From: Salisaeta longa DSM 21114
GTDB lineage: Bacteria; Bacteroidota; Rhodothermia; Rhodothermales; Salinibacteraceae
Assembly (NCBI RefSeq): GCF_000419585.1
Contig: NZ_ATTH01000001.1
Span: 2,767,001-2,831,000 of the forward strand
Direction: 5' to 3'
Length of the DNA: 64,000 nt
Shown here: piece by piece, positions 52,987-59,920 of the stretch
How positions within the stretch are numbered: position 1 is the stretch's first letter
Layout of the letters: every line of letters starts with the position of its first letter
Notes under the pieces: generated by a model
Seen by the model: the letters and a program-made list of their open reading frames with translations, nothing else
What the model was told of the DNA's origin: nothing
Databases searched by the model: none
Made by a program: the position numbers and the translations under genes

Positions 52987-53025
52987 CAAAAAAACAAGCG
53001 CCCGTCCGCAAAGACAGGCGCTTGG
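52987..53025 (-). terminator. Intrinsic terminator for ahcY
   Basis: On the minus strand, downstream of the ahcY stop, CAAGCGCC pairs with GGCGCTTG (53017-53024 and 52995-53002, 8 bp) around a 14-base loop. A run of seven to eight T residues follows (A run at 52987-52994 on plus). This is a standard Rho-independent terminator separating ahcY from rpiA. Confidence 0.85.
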
Positions 53026-53054
53026 GTCCTTCTTGAAGCAACGTCACAGGGCGC

Positions 53055-54338
53055 TCACGTGCCCGCGGAATAATCCGTGGCGTACGCCTCCTGCTCGTCG
53101 GTGAGTTCGTCGATGTCGATGCCCATCGTGCCGAGCTTGATGCGCGCGATGCGCTGGTCGAGCTCCTCGGGCAGGTCGATGACGTGCGGGCCGAGCGGGT
53201 CGCCGCTTTCGTGCTTGCGCACCAGCGTGAGGTGGGCCATAAACTGGTTGGCGAAGCTCATGTCCATCACTTCGCTCGGGTGGCCTTCGGCCGCTGCAAG
53301 GTTCACGAGGCGCCCGTCAGCGAGCACGAAGATACGCTTGCCGTTTTCGAGCGTGTACTCGCGGTTGTTATCGCGCACCTGGCGGGTGTCGATGGAGAGC
53401 TCGGCCAGCTCCTTCAGGTTGAGCTCCACATCGTAGTGGCCGGTGTTGGCAACCACGGCGCCGTCCTTCATCTTCACGAAGTGACGCCCGCGGATGACAT
53501 CCTTCATGCCGGTGGCCGTGACAAAGATGTCGCCAATCTCGGCGGCTTCGTCCATCGTCATGACGCGGTGGCCGTCGAGGGTGGCCTTAAGTGCGGCCGT
53601 CGGCTTCACTTCCGTTACAATGACGTTGGCGCCCATGCCTTTCGCGCGCATCGCTACGCCGCTGCTGCAATGGCCATAGCCCGCAACCACGAAGTTTTTG
53701 CCGGCAAGCATTACGCTGGAGGCGCGCAGGATGCCGTCGATGGTGCTCTGGCCGGTGCCGTAGACGTTGTCGAAGTCCCACTTCGTCTCGGCATCGTTCA
53801 CGGCAAAGACAGGGTAGAGCAGCTTGCCGTCGTCGTCCATGGCGCGGAGGCGGTGCACGCCGGTGGTGGTTTCCTCGGAGCCGCCCACGATGGTGTCGGC
53901 CATCTCGGGGTACTCGGAGTGGACGCGGAAGATGAGGTCGGCGCCGTCATCAAGCGTCAGGTGGGGCGCCTTCGGCTGGATGGTTTGGTCGATGCTCCAG
54001 TAGAAGTCCTCGGTGCTCTGGCCGTACCAGGCATAGATCTCGGCCATGCCGTTTTCGGCGAGCGCGGCGGCCACTTCGTCGTTCGTCGACAGTGGGTTGC
54101 AGCCGCTCCAGGCCACTTCGGCGCCGCAGGCGGCCAGCGTTTCCACCAGCACGGCGGTTTCCTTGGTTACGTGCAAGCATCCGGCAATTTTGTAGCCGTC
54201 AAACGGCTTGCTCTCGGAGAACTTCTCGCGCAGCTGCATCAGCACGGGCATGCGGCTCTCGGCCCATTCGATGCGCTTGCGCCCTTTGTCCGCGAGGCTG
54301 ATGTCGCGGACTTTGTACGCCCCTTCCTTGTGATCCAT
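53055..54338 (-). CDS. ahcY: S-adenosylhomocysteine hydrolase
   Basis: AhcY splits S-adenosylhomocysteine to adenosine and homocysteine with bound NAD, closing the methyl cycle. The 427-residue product shows CLHVTKETAVLVETLAACGA near residue 55, WSGCNPLSTNDEVAAAL near 78, and AVNDAETKWDFDNVYGTGQS near 180. The Rossmann loop is VAGYGHCSSGVAMRAKGMGA near 215, and VTATGMKDVIRGRHFVKMKD follows, with VANTGHYDVELNL near residue 295. YGTGQSTIDG and the compact length mark the form common in archaea and thermophilic bacteria, without the insertion of the eukaryotic type. The NAD-binding strand ends VIVTEVKP, where most enzymes have a D in place of K. A clear terminator follows. A long upstream leader shows no riboswitch match I recognise. 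Confidence 0.95.
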   Translation of the reverse strand: MDHKEGAYKVRDISLADKGRKRIEWAESRMPVLMQLREKFSESKPFDGYKIAGCLHVTKETAVLVETLAACGAEVAWSGCNPLSTNDEVAAALAENGMAEIYAWYGQSTEDFYWSIDQTIQPKAPHLTLDDGADLIFRVHSEYPEMADTIVGGSEETTTGVHRLRAMDDDGKLLYPVFAVNDAETKWDFDNVYGTGQSTIDGILRASSVMLAGKNFVVAGYGHCSSGVAMRAKGMGANVIVTEVKPTAALKATLDGHRVMTMDEAAEIGDIFVTATGMKDVIRGRHFVKMKDGAVVANTGHYDVELNLKELAELSIDTRQVRDNNREYTLENGKRIFVLADGRLVNLAAAEGHPSEVMDMSFANQFMAHLTLVRKHESGDPLGPHVIDLPEELDQRIARIKLGTMGIDIDELTDEQEAYATDYSAGT

Positions 54339-54932
54339 TGTTGCGTGGCTATTGCGTCAAAAAGAGTTTGGTCTAACACCTCTACCAGGGGGGCAACCGG
54401 AATGCTCCACGATTCCGTTAAAATTCAACCCCTCCGTTACGATAAACGGTGTGCTACAATCAGACGTTCGGGCCGATGGCGCATTGAAAGCATGAGAGCC
54501 TGGTCTCGGCACGGTCCGTGAGGTTGTGGGAACGCGCCATGTAACGAGAACCCCCACAGGGGTACGTACCAGGTGCCAGGTAGCAATGCGTCTGCTGCAC
54601 CACTGATATGCGCGATGAAATATTCTTTCGTGGTTGATTATAGAAGGAAGCTAACGGTGATGGAGCGGACTAGAATATTCCGAAAAAGCTTTTGAATCGT
54701 CAAAAGCCCGCTGGGGAATGAGGCGCGCCTGGCTTTTAGATGAACCTGCAAGAATGTAAAAATGTGTTTTGACACAGATCTTCTGTGCAAACGCCTGTGT
54801 ACACCTTGCAGACACGACGACGGGGCCCACAAAAAAGCGCCCGCTCTGCCACACCAGGGACCAAGCTGTTGGGCAGAAGCAAGCGCTGGGCTCTGTGAAA
54901 CGAACGAATTCTTTCCACAGACACACAACACA
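54339..54932. promoter_or_regulatory. Divergent intergenic region with a stable leader hairpin
   Basis: 594 bases between ahcY (minus) and the PorT-like gene (plus). The plus-strand leader close to the gene contains a nested stem at 54822-54894: GGGCCCA pairs with TGGGCTC, AGCGC with GCGCT, and CTGCC with GGCAG, around an apical loop of about 20 bases. No T run follows, so a structured 5' leader is more likely than a terminator. The segment 54600-54780 is AT-rich and probably holds the promoter. I see no ORF of note, and no tRNA. Confidence 0.5.
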
Positions 54933-55562
54933 ATGTCTAAGATAACACGCACGATTGCAACCCTGCTTCTCCTCGCGTTTTTTGCGCTCCCGGCGCAGGC
55001 GCAGGAGTCGCCTCTAAAAATTGGCTTGCGCGGCGGATTTGCGCAGTCTACGGTGTATGGCGATGATGTGGCGCAGTCGGATTATCGTCCGGGCTTCTCG
55101 GGCGGCCTCTTTGCGACGTACGTCGTCAACGACGCGTTCTCCATTCAGCCCGAGGTGCTGTACACGGTGAAGGGCGGCAAAAACATCGAATTTGAGGGCA
55201 CCACCTCGGACCTCCGCTGGCGCCTTGACTACATCCAGGTGCCGGTGCTCCTCAAGCTGAGCGCCCCGCTGAATGGCGTCATTACGCCACGGTTGTATGT
55301 GGGCCCGCAGGTGAGCTTCCTGGTTGGCGCTGAGCAGAATGGCGTTGACGTCGACGACAGCCTGAAGTCGGTTGACTTCGGCGGCGTGGCCGGTGGCGAA
55401 ATTGGGCTCGACGTGTCGAGCTTCACGGGCGGCGTGCTCGATGAGATCGCCCTCGACGCCCGCTATGGGCTGGGGCTGGTTGCCCTCGACGACACCGCCG
55501 GCGAGCTGGACGTTAAAAACGGCACGTTCACGTCGTCGCTCAGCCTGCGGTTTGGCCTGTAG
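54933..55562 (+). CDS. PorT-family outer-membrane beta-barrel protein
   Basis: This 209-residue protein has a signal peptide ending at LPAQAQES. It then has eight to ten amphipathic strands of the small porin-like OmpA/PorT type: KIGLRGGFAQSTVYGDD, FSGGLFATYVVNDAFSIQPE (GLFATYVVNDAFSIQPEVLY), WRLDYIQVPVLLKLSAP, RLYVGPQVSFLVGAE and the last strand FTSSLSLRFGL. The IQPEVLYTVKGGK and YIQVPVLLK pieces are typical of the Bacteroidota beta-barrel family OMP_b-brl_2. Function in relatives ranges from structural to gliding or secretion roles (PorT itself is a type IX assembly factor), but size and motifs alone do not show this. The ATG was chosen by the signal peptide. A terminator follows. Confidence 0.85.
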   Translation: MSKITRTIATLLLLAFFALPAQAQESPLKIGLRGGFAQSTVYGDDVAQSDYRPGFSGGLFATYVVNDAFSIQPEVLYTVKGGKNIEFEGTTSDLRWRLDYIQVPVLLKLSAPLNGVITPRLYVGPQVSFLVGAEQNGVDVDDSLKSVDFGGVAGGEIGLDVSSFTGGVLDEIALDARYGLGLVALDDTAGELDVKNGTFTSSLSLRFGL

Positions 55563-55590
55563 GCGCAACGACGTTACAATGAACAGCCAC

Positions 55591-55629
55591 GCGGCACGGG
55601 GCGCACAACGCCCGGTGCCGCTTTTTTTT
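55591..55629 (+). terminator. Intrinsic terminator after the PorT-like gene
   Basis: GCGGCACGGGGCG (55591-55603) pairs with CGCCCGGTGCCGC (55609-55621), with one mismatch and a 5-base loop, followed by eight Ts at 55622-55629. This is a clear Rho-independent terminator 28 bases after the stop. Confidence 0.9.
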
Positions 55630-55821
55630 GGATGGTGGGCGCACGCCAATGATTTGCGGCCGTCCATTTCACAGCTGCAGTGTGCGTTCCCTTTGGGAAC
55701 AGGCCTGCAACGAACGGCGCGTCGCTTTCGCCTCGATGGCCCGAAGCATCCCGGCACGTTGCGCCGCGGGCCTCGCGTGTGTCTGCACCGGTGCACGCCC
55801 GTTCCCCAACAACGCTGCCCC

Positions 55822-56274
55822 ATGCGCTCTTTGGTCGGAGGACTCATGCTCTTGGGCCTGCTGTGCCCCGCGGCGGCCGCGCAACCGCGGGCCGATACGC
55901 TGTTTACGTGGCGCGGCTACAGCAACACCAGCATCACCCGCGTGCAGCTCTACCCGGCCCCGCCCGATGCCGAAACGCGCGTGCACACCGTCGTCCTCAA
56001 AGAACTGGCGCGCAACGAAGGCCCCACCATCGTGAGCGACCTCCGCTTCTTGGCCGACCGCGTGGGGCGGCAGTTCGGCATCGATCCGGCGCGCGCCTAC
56101 TGGATCCTGCATTGGGGCGCGTTCTCGTTCCCCGAGGCCGCGGCAACCGACAAGCACCTGCTCATTCGGGCCACCTTCCGGCGCACCGACAGCGGCCGGC
56201 TCAGTGCCCCGTACTGGCGCGTTATTACGGATGCGGAGGCGCGTGAACTCACCGATCGCCGTTTTCGGCCGTGA
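55822..56274 (+). CDS. Secreted protein of unknown function
   Basis: This 150-residue protein has a signal peptide ending at AAAAQPRAD (residue 21). The mature part has a plausible fold: LFTWRGYSNTSITRVQLYPA, THVVLKELARNEGPTIV-like (VHTVVLKELARNEGPTIVS), FLADRVGRQFGIDPARAYWI, and the C-terminal LSAPYWRVITDAEARELTDR. I do not know the family. Start chosen at ATG 55822, where the hydrophobic signal begins; the longer upstream frame overlaps the preceding gene and terminator. Downstream, two tiny genes and aat lie on the same strand with short gaps. Confidence 0.7.
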   Translation: MRSLVGGLMLLGLLCPAAAAQPRADTLFTWRGYSNTSITRVQLYPAPPDAETRVHTVVLKELARNEGPTIVSDLRFLADRVGRQFGIDPARAYWILHWGAFSFPEAAATDKHLLIRATFRRTDSGRLSAPYWRVITDAEARELTDRRFRP

Positions 56275-56346
56275 GTCGGGCCGCCGAACTTTCGGCACAA
56301 GGCGGCGTTGGCAACGGCCCGTTTCCTTGCAGACTGCTGTGTCGCC

Positions 56347-56529
56347 ATGCGTAAACTGACGAAAGCCCTCCTGCTCACCGCCGCGGCTACCGGCGCGGCG
56401 GCGCTTGTGCTGCGCCAAATCGACTGGGATCCGCCGCGCGCGTCGGGTGGCCCCGCGGCCCTCGACCCCGACGAGATGCCCGAAGAGGACGTGAACATGC
56501 TGCTGCGCGAGCTGGCGGCGCAACTCTAA
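56347..56529 (+). CDS. 60-residue membrane-anchored acidic peptide
   Basis: The frame starting at 56347 gives MRKLTKALLLTAAATGAAAL, a helix of about 20 hydrophobic residues, then a short acidic tail (ALDPDEMPEEDVNMLLREL). It has no recognised family. It fits between the secreted protein (72 bases before) and the zinc-ribbon gene (15 bases after), all on plus, so it may be a real small gene of the same transcript. It is too short to be sure. Confidence 0.45.
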   Translation: MRKLTKALLLTAAATGAAALVLRQIDWDPPRASGGPAALDPDEMPEEDVNMLLRELAAQL

Positions 56530-56544
56530 CCAAACCGCTTCGGC

Positions 56545-56733
56545 ATGCCTTCTGTCCCTGATGCGTGCCCCGCCTGCGGGCTCGAACTCCCCGACGACGT
56601 CGACGACACCTGTCCCTACTGCGGCTACGAATTTCCGGGGCGGCCGCTGGGCAACGCCTCGTGGATTGCATGGGTGCTGGCGATATTGCTGGCCTGGCCG
56701 GCCATCAAGGGGCTGCTCTACTTGTTCGGATAG
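56545..56733 (+). CDS. 62-residue zinc-ribbon membrane protein
   Basis: This short protein has two CxxC pairs, CPACGLELP and CPYCGYEFPG, 16 residues apart, forming a zinc ribbon. A single transmembrane helix follows (WIAWVLAILLAWPAIKGLLY). Similar zinc-ribbon membrane peptides occur across bacteria with unknown function, sometimes as small regulatory or sorting proteins. The stop is 9 bases before the aat start, so the two are translated from one message. Confidence 0.75.
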   Translation: MPSVPDACPACGLELPDDVDDTCPYCGYEFPGRPLGNASWIAWVLAILLAWPAIKGLLYLFG

Positions 56734-56742
56734 CTGGTTCGT

Positions 56743-57375
56743 ATGGTTGAAGATGTGACGCTTACCCCCAATCTCCTCCGGCAGGCCTACGCGCAGGGCA
56801 TCTTTCCGATGGGCGACGATGCGCACGGCGGCATCCACTGGTACGCCCCCGATCCGCGGGGCATTTTGCCGCTCGATGCGTTCCACGTGCCGCACAATCT
56901 CGCGCGCCGCGTGGCACGGCAGCCCTTCCGCGTAACGACCGACACGGCCTTCCCCGACGTCATCCGGGCCTGCGCCGATCGCTCGCGCACATGGATCACC
57001 GCCCCCATCATTGATGCGTACACGGCGCTGCACGAGCAGGGAGCGGCGCACAGCGTAGAGTGCTGGACCGACGACGACACGCTTGCCGGCGGGCTCTACG
57101 GCGTGGCGCTGGGCGGTGCGTTCTTTGGCGAGTCGATGTTCTTTCGGGTGAGCAACGCCTCGAAGGTCGCGCTCGTCCACCTGGTGCAGCAGCTACGCGC
57201 CGGGGGATTTGCGCTGCTCGATGTGCAGTACAGCAACGCGCACCTGGAGCAGTTTGGGGTGGTCGACATCCCGCGCACCGACTACATGCAACGCCTCGCG
57301 CATGCCCTGACGATCGATGCGACGTGGTGGCCCAAAGCGGCATCTGCCATTGCAGCAGACGTCCGCCACACGTAG
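56743..57375 (+). CDS. aat: Leucyl/phenylalanyl-tRNA-protein transferase
   Basis: Aat moves Leu or Phe from tRNA to proteins with N-terminal Arg or Lys, marking them for the N-end-rule Clp pathway. The 210-residue product shows the family motifs LTPNLLRQAYAQGIFPMGDD at the N-terminus, WYAPDPRGILPLDAFHVPHN near residue 35, TWITAPIIDAYTALHEQGAA near 83, and ECWTDDDTLAGGLYGVALGG near 105. FGESMFFRVSNASKVAL near 128 and the C-terminal DVQYSNAHLEQFGVVDIPRT complete the set. All expected blocks are present and the length is normal. It starts 9 bases after the zinc-ribbon gene. clpX is in this window but clpA/clpS are not. Confidence 0.95.
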   Translation: MVEDVTLTPNLLRQAYAQGIFPMGDDAHGGIHWYAPDPRGILPLDAFHVPHNLARRVARQPFRVTTDTAFPDVIRACADRSRTWITAPIIDAYTALHEQGAAHSVECWTDDDTLAGGLYGVALGGAFFGESMFFRVSNASKVALVHLVQQLRAGGFALLDVQYSNAHLEQFGVVDIPRTDYMQRLAHALTIDATWWPKAASAIAADVRHT

Positions 57376-57420
57376 CCCCTATGTCGTTTCAGCGTCACTA
57401 ACCGTCACAACACAAGGGCT

Positions 57421-58404
57421 ATGGACACCATTCGTTGGGGCATTCTGGGAACCGGCCGCATCGCTTCCGATGTGACGCACGACCTGAAGCGCTTGTCCGC
57501 GGCCGACGTGGTGGCCGTGGGATCGCGGAAGGCAGCAACCGCCGACGCGTTCGCCGATCGGTTCGATATTCCGCACCGGCACGCTTCCTACGCGGCCCTC
57601 GTGGAGGACCCGGCCGTTGACGTGGTGCACATCGCCACGCCGCACGTCTTTCACGCGACGCATGCTATGCGCGCCATCGAAGCCGGAAAGGCGGTGTTGT
57701 GCGAGAAGCCCCTGGCCCTGAATGCGTCGGAAGCCGATCGGCTGATTGCGAGCGCCCGGGCGCACAACGTCTTTCTGATGGAAGCCCTGTGGACACGCTT
57801 TTTGCCGGTGATGCACCGCGTGCGCACGCTGCTGAGCGATGGGGCGGTGGGCGCTGTGCAGGCCATGCAGGCGACCATTGGCGCGCCTACGCCGTTTGAC
57901 CCCCGCCACCGCCTGTACGATCCGGCCCTGGGCGGCGGGGCCCTGCTCGACCTGGGCATTTACCCGATTGCGCTCGCCTTCGATGTGCTGGGCCCGCCCG
58001 ACGCCCACACCTCCACGGCCGCGCTCGCGCCCACAGGCGTAGATGCGCAGTGCGGCGCCGTCTTTTCGTACAATAGCGGTGCGCAGGCCGTATGGCATGC
58101 CTCCCTCCGCGCCGATCTTGGGCGCACGTGCAGCATCGCGGGCCCCGATGGACGCCTCGAAGGCACGCGGGCCTGGTGGAAAGGCGCTCCGTTTACGTGG
58201 ACGCGTGCTGACGGCACCACCCAGCGCATCGCGGCGCCGTTTGAAGGCAACGGCTACCAGTTTGAGGCGCGCCACGTGATGAGATGTCTGCGCGAGGGCC
58301 GCACCGAAAGTCCCGTGCTGCCGCTGGACGAAAGCCGGGCCATGGCGGCCGTGATGGATGCGCTGCGTGCAGGCTGGGGCGTGGAGTACCCGCAAGAAGC
58401 GTAA
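57421..58404 (+). CDS. Gfo/Idh/MocA-family oxidoreductase
   Basis: This 327-residue NAD(P)-dependent oxidoreductase has the N-terminal Rossmann segment WGILGTGRIASDVTHDLKRL. Next come VDVVHIATPHVFHATHAMRA near residue 65 and GKAVLCEKPLALNASEAD near residue 90, with the conserved EKP. The C-terminal sheet domain includes FDPRHRLYDPALGGGALLDL and GIYPIALAFDVLG. The central HRLYDPALGGGALLDLG region is typical of the dihydrodiol dehydrogenase/glucose-fructose oxidoreductase-like subgroup. Substrate is unknown. It follows aat by 45 bases on the same strand. Confidence 0.88.
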   Translation: MDTIRWGILGTGRIASDVTHDLKRLSAADVVAVGSRKAATADAFADRFDIPHRHASYAALVEDPAVDVVHIATPHVFHATHAMRAIEAGKAVLCEKPLALNASEADRLIASARAHNVFLMEALWTRFLPVMHRVRTLLSDGAVGAVQAMQATIGAPTPFDPRHRLYDPALGGGALLDLGIYPIALAFDVLGPPDAHTSTAALAPTGVDAQCGAVFSYNSGAQAVWHASLRADLGRTCSIAGPDGRLEGTRAWWKGAPFTWTRADGTTQRIAAPFEGNGYQFEARHVMRCLREGRTESPVLPLDESRAMAAVMDALRAGWGVEYPQEA

Positions 58405-58936
58405 CCGGCGCGACGGCAGCAGTCCGCCGGTAGGCGCACGCCCGAAGGGAAGAACGGTGACGCGCGTCCCTGCCGCAAGGCTTTCGGGAAGCACGGCGAG
58501 GGGCATGGGCTGTGTGGGATGCGCGCTGTAGCCCAGGCCCACCCGCGTGTCGGTGCTGGGGCGGTGCTGGGCAGCAGGGGTTGGAGACGGCGCGGGCGTC
58601 GTGCGCCACAGGAGCACGCCAAGCGCGGGCAGCGCAAGCAGAAGGACGTAAGACAACCGGCGCTGGAAGCGATTCATGCAATCATTGCGGCTGTTGGCAG
58701 TCCAGTCAATGTCATACCCGGGCGTGTGGAATGCAAGCCGTACGCTCAGAAGCTGATCGGTACGCCGGGTGAGAGGCAAGCGTGCAGCGCCACAGTGGCT
58801 GGTTAGGCCGCTTCGTCGGTGGATATGTGTAACAATCGCTTGTCAATATACGCCAACGGCTTCTCTTCACTTCTTGTGGGAAACAAACCGACCGGCCAAG
58901 GGCTGTATCATCACAGCATCTGCATCATTCCAAACC
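58405..58936. other. Intergenic region with a possible unassigned minus-strand peptide start
   Basis: 532 bases between the oxidoreductase and the small acidic gene. On the minus strand an ATG at 58677 begins MNRFQRRLSYVLLLALPALG, a typical signal or membrane anchor, but the frame continues antisense through the whole oxidoreductase, so its natural end is uncertain. A real small gene with a frameshift near 58.4 kb is possible. Otherwise nothing is visible; the segment 58820-58930 is AT-richer and likely holds the promoter of the next gene. Confidence 0.3.
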
Positions 58937-59119
58937 ATGGATACCACTATGCCTGATACCGACGAGCCACAGGATCAATCTGCTGACGTAGACGAGGCGT
59001 CGCAAGCAACGGATGAGGAAGTTGCGGAGGCCACCCGCGAGACGTTTCCGGCGAGCGACCCGCCGCGCTACACGCCCCAGGCGGAGGACGAAGCGAGCGA
59101 AGCCACCAACAACGAATGA
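58937..59119 (+). CDS. Small acidic protein with TFPASDPP motif
   Basis: This 60-residue, Asp/Glu/Ser/Thr-rich protein ends with the block EATRETFPASDPPRYTPQ. Short bacterial proteins with an S/TFPASDPP core are widely seen as hypothetical proteins of unknown role. It lies just 12 bases upstream of the SDR gene and is probably co-transcribed with it. It is almost surely disordered. The ATG at 58937 is followed 4 codons later by another ATG; either could be used. Confidence 0.65.
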   Translation: MDTTMPDTDEPQDQSADVDEASQATDEEVAEATRETFPASDPPRYTPQAEDEASEATNNE

Positions 59120-59131
59120 GGACTATAGGCC

Positions 59132-59899
59132 ATGGGACGACTGGACGGAAAAGTTGCGGTGATTACAGGCGGCGCCGGGGGCATTGGACGCGCCACGGGG
59201 CAGCGCTTTGTGGATGAGGGCGCACGTGTTGTGCTGGCGGACCGCGACGAAGAAGCAGTGCAAGAAGCGGCAGCAACCCTCGGTGCCCCCGATCACGTCG
59301 CCACCGTAGCGGGCGACGTATCCACGGAAGAGGCCAACGCCCAATTCGTGCAGACGGCCCGTGACGCGTTTGGCGGGCTCGACATCTTCGTGGCCAATGC
59401 CGGGATTGAGGGTGTGCATGCGCCCCTCACCGACTATCCACTGGAGACGTTTGACCAGGTGCTTGCGGTGAACGTCCGCGGCGTGTTTTTGGGACTGCGC
59501 CACGCGTTTCCTGCGCTCACAGAGCGCGGGGGTGGGAGCATCATCATCACATCGTCGGTGGCGGGCGTGCAGGGCACCGGACAGGTGTCGGCGTACACCA
59601 CGAGCAAGCATGCCGTGGTGGGGCTCATGCGCGAGGCTGCCCGAGAGGGCGCGCCGCACAACATCCGCGTGAATACGGTGCATCCGGGACCGGTGGACAA
59701 CCGCATGATGCGGTCGTTGGAATCTGGGTTTGCGCCCGACGACCCGGCGGCCGCGAAAAAACAGTTTGAGGCAGCCATCCCGCTCAACCGCTACGCCGAC
59801 AACGACGATGTCGCCCGGGCGATGCTCTACTTGGCGAGCGACGAAAGCGCCTACATCACCGGCGCCCGCCACATGGTGGACGGCGGCATGACCGCCTGA
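59132..59899 (+). CDS. SDR-family NAD(P)-dependent oxidoreductase
   Basis: This 255-residue classical SDR has the loop VAVITGGAGGIGRATGQRFV at the N-terminus, VVLADRDEEAVQEAAATLG for NAD specificity (Asp at the end of the second strand), and IFVANAGIEGVHAPL near residue 90. The catalytic set is SerxxGVQGTGQVSAYTTSKH, with Ser before and Tyr-x3-Lys near residue 155 (in YTTSKHAVVGL), and RVNTVHPGPVDNRMM near 180. The end MVDGGMTA is typical of FabG-like and glucose/3-hydroxy-type dehydrogenases. Substrate is unknown. It follows the small acidic gene by 12 bases and converges with polA. Confidence 0.88.
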   Translation: MGRLDGKVAVITGGAGGIGRATGQRFVDEGARVVLADRDEEAVQEAAATLGAPDHVATVAGDVSTEEANAQFVQTARDAFGGLDIFVANAGIEGVHAPLTDYPLETFDQVLAVNVRGVFLGLRHAFPALTERGGGSIIITSSVAGVQGTGQVSAYTTSKHAVVGLMREAAREGAPHNIRVNTVHPGPVDNRMMRSLESGFAPDDPAAAKKQFEAAIPLNRYADNDDVARAMLYLASDESAYITGARHMVDGGMTA

Positions 59900-59920
59900 G
59901 CTGGGCAGGCCCTGGGAGCG

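Noticed and set aside
54339-54480. SAM/SAH riboswitch upstream of ahcY
   Set aside because: The leader has GC-rich inverted stretches, but I could not match any known SAM or SAH aptamer core.
57379-58677. Long minus-strand frame starting MNRFQRRLSYVLL
   Set aside because: The first 30 residues look like a signal, but the rest is antisense to the oxidoreductase; only mentioned as a possible small gene start.
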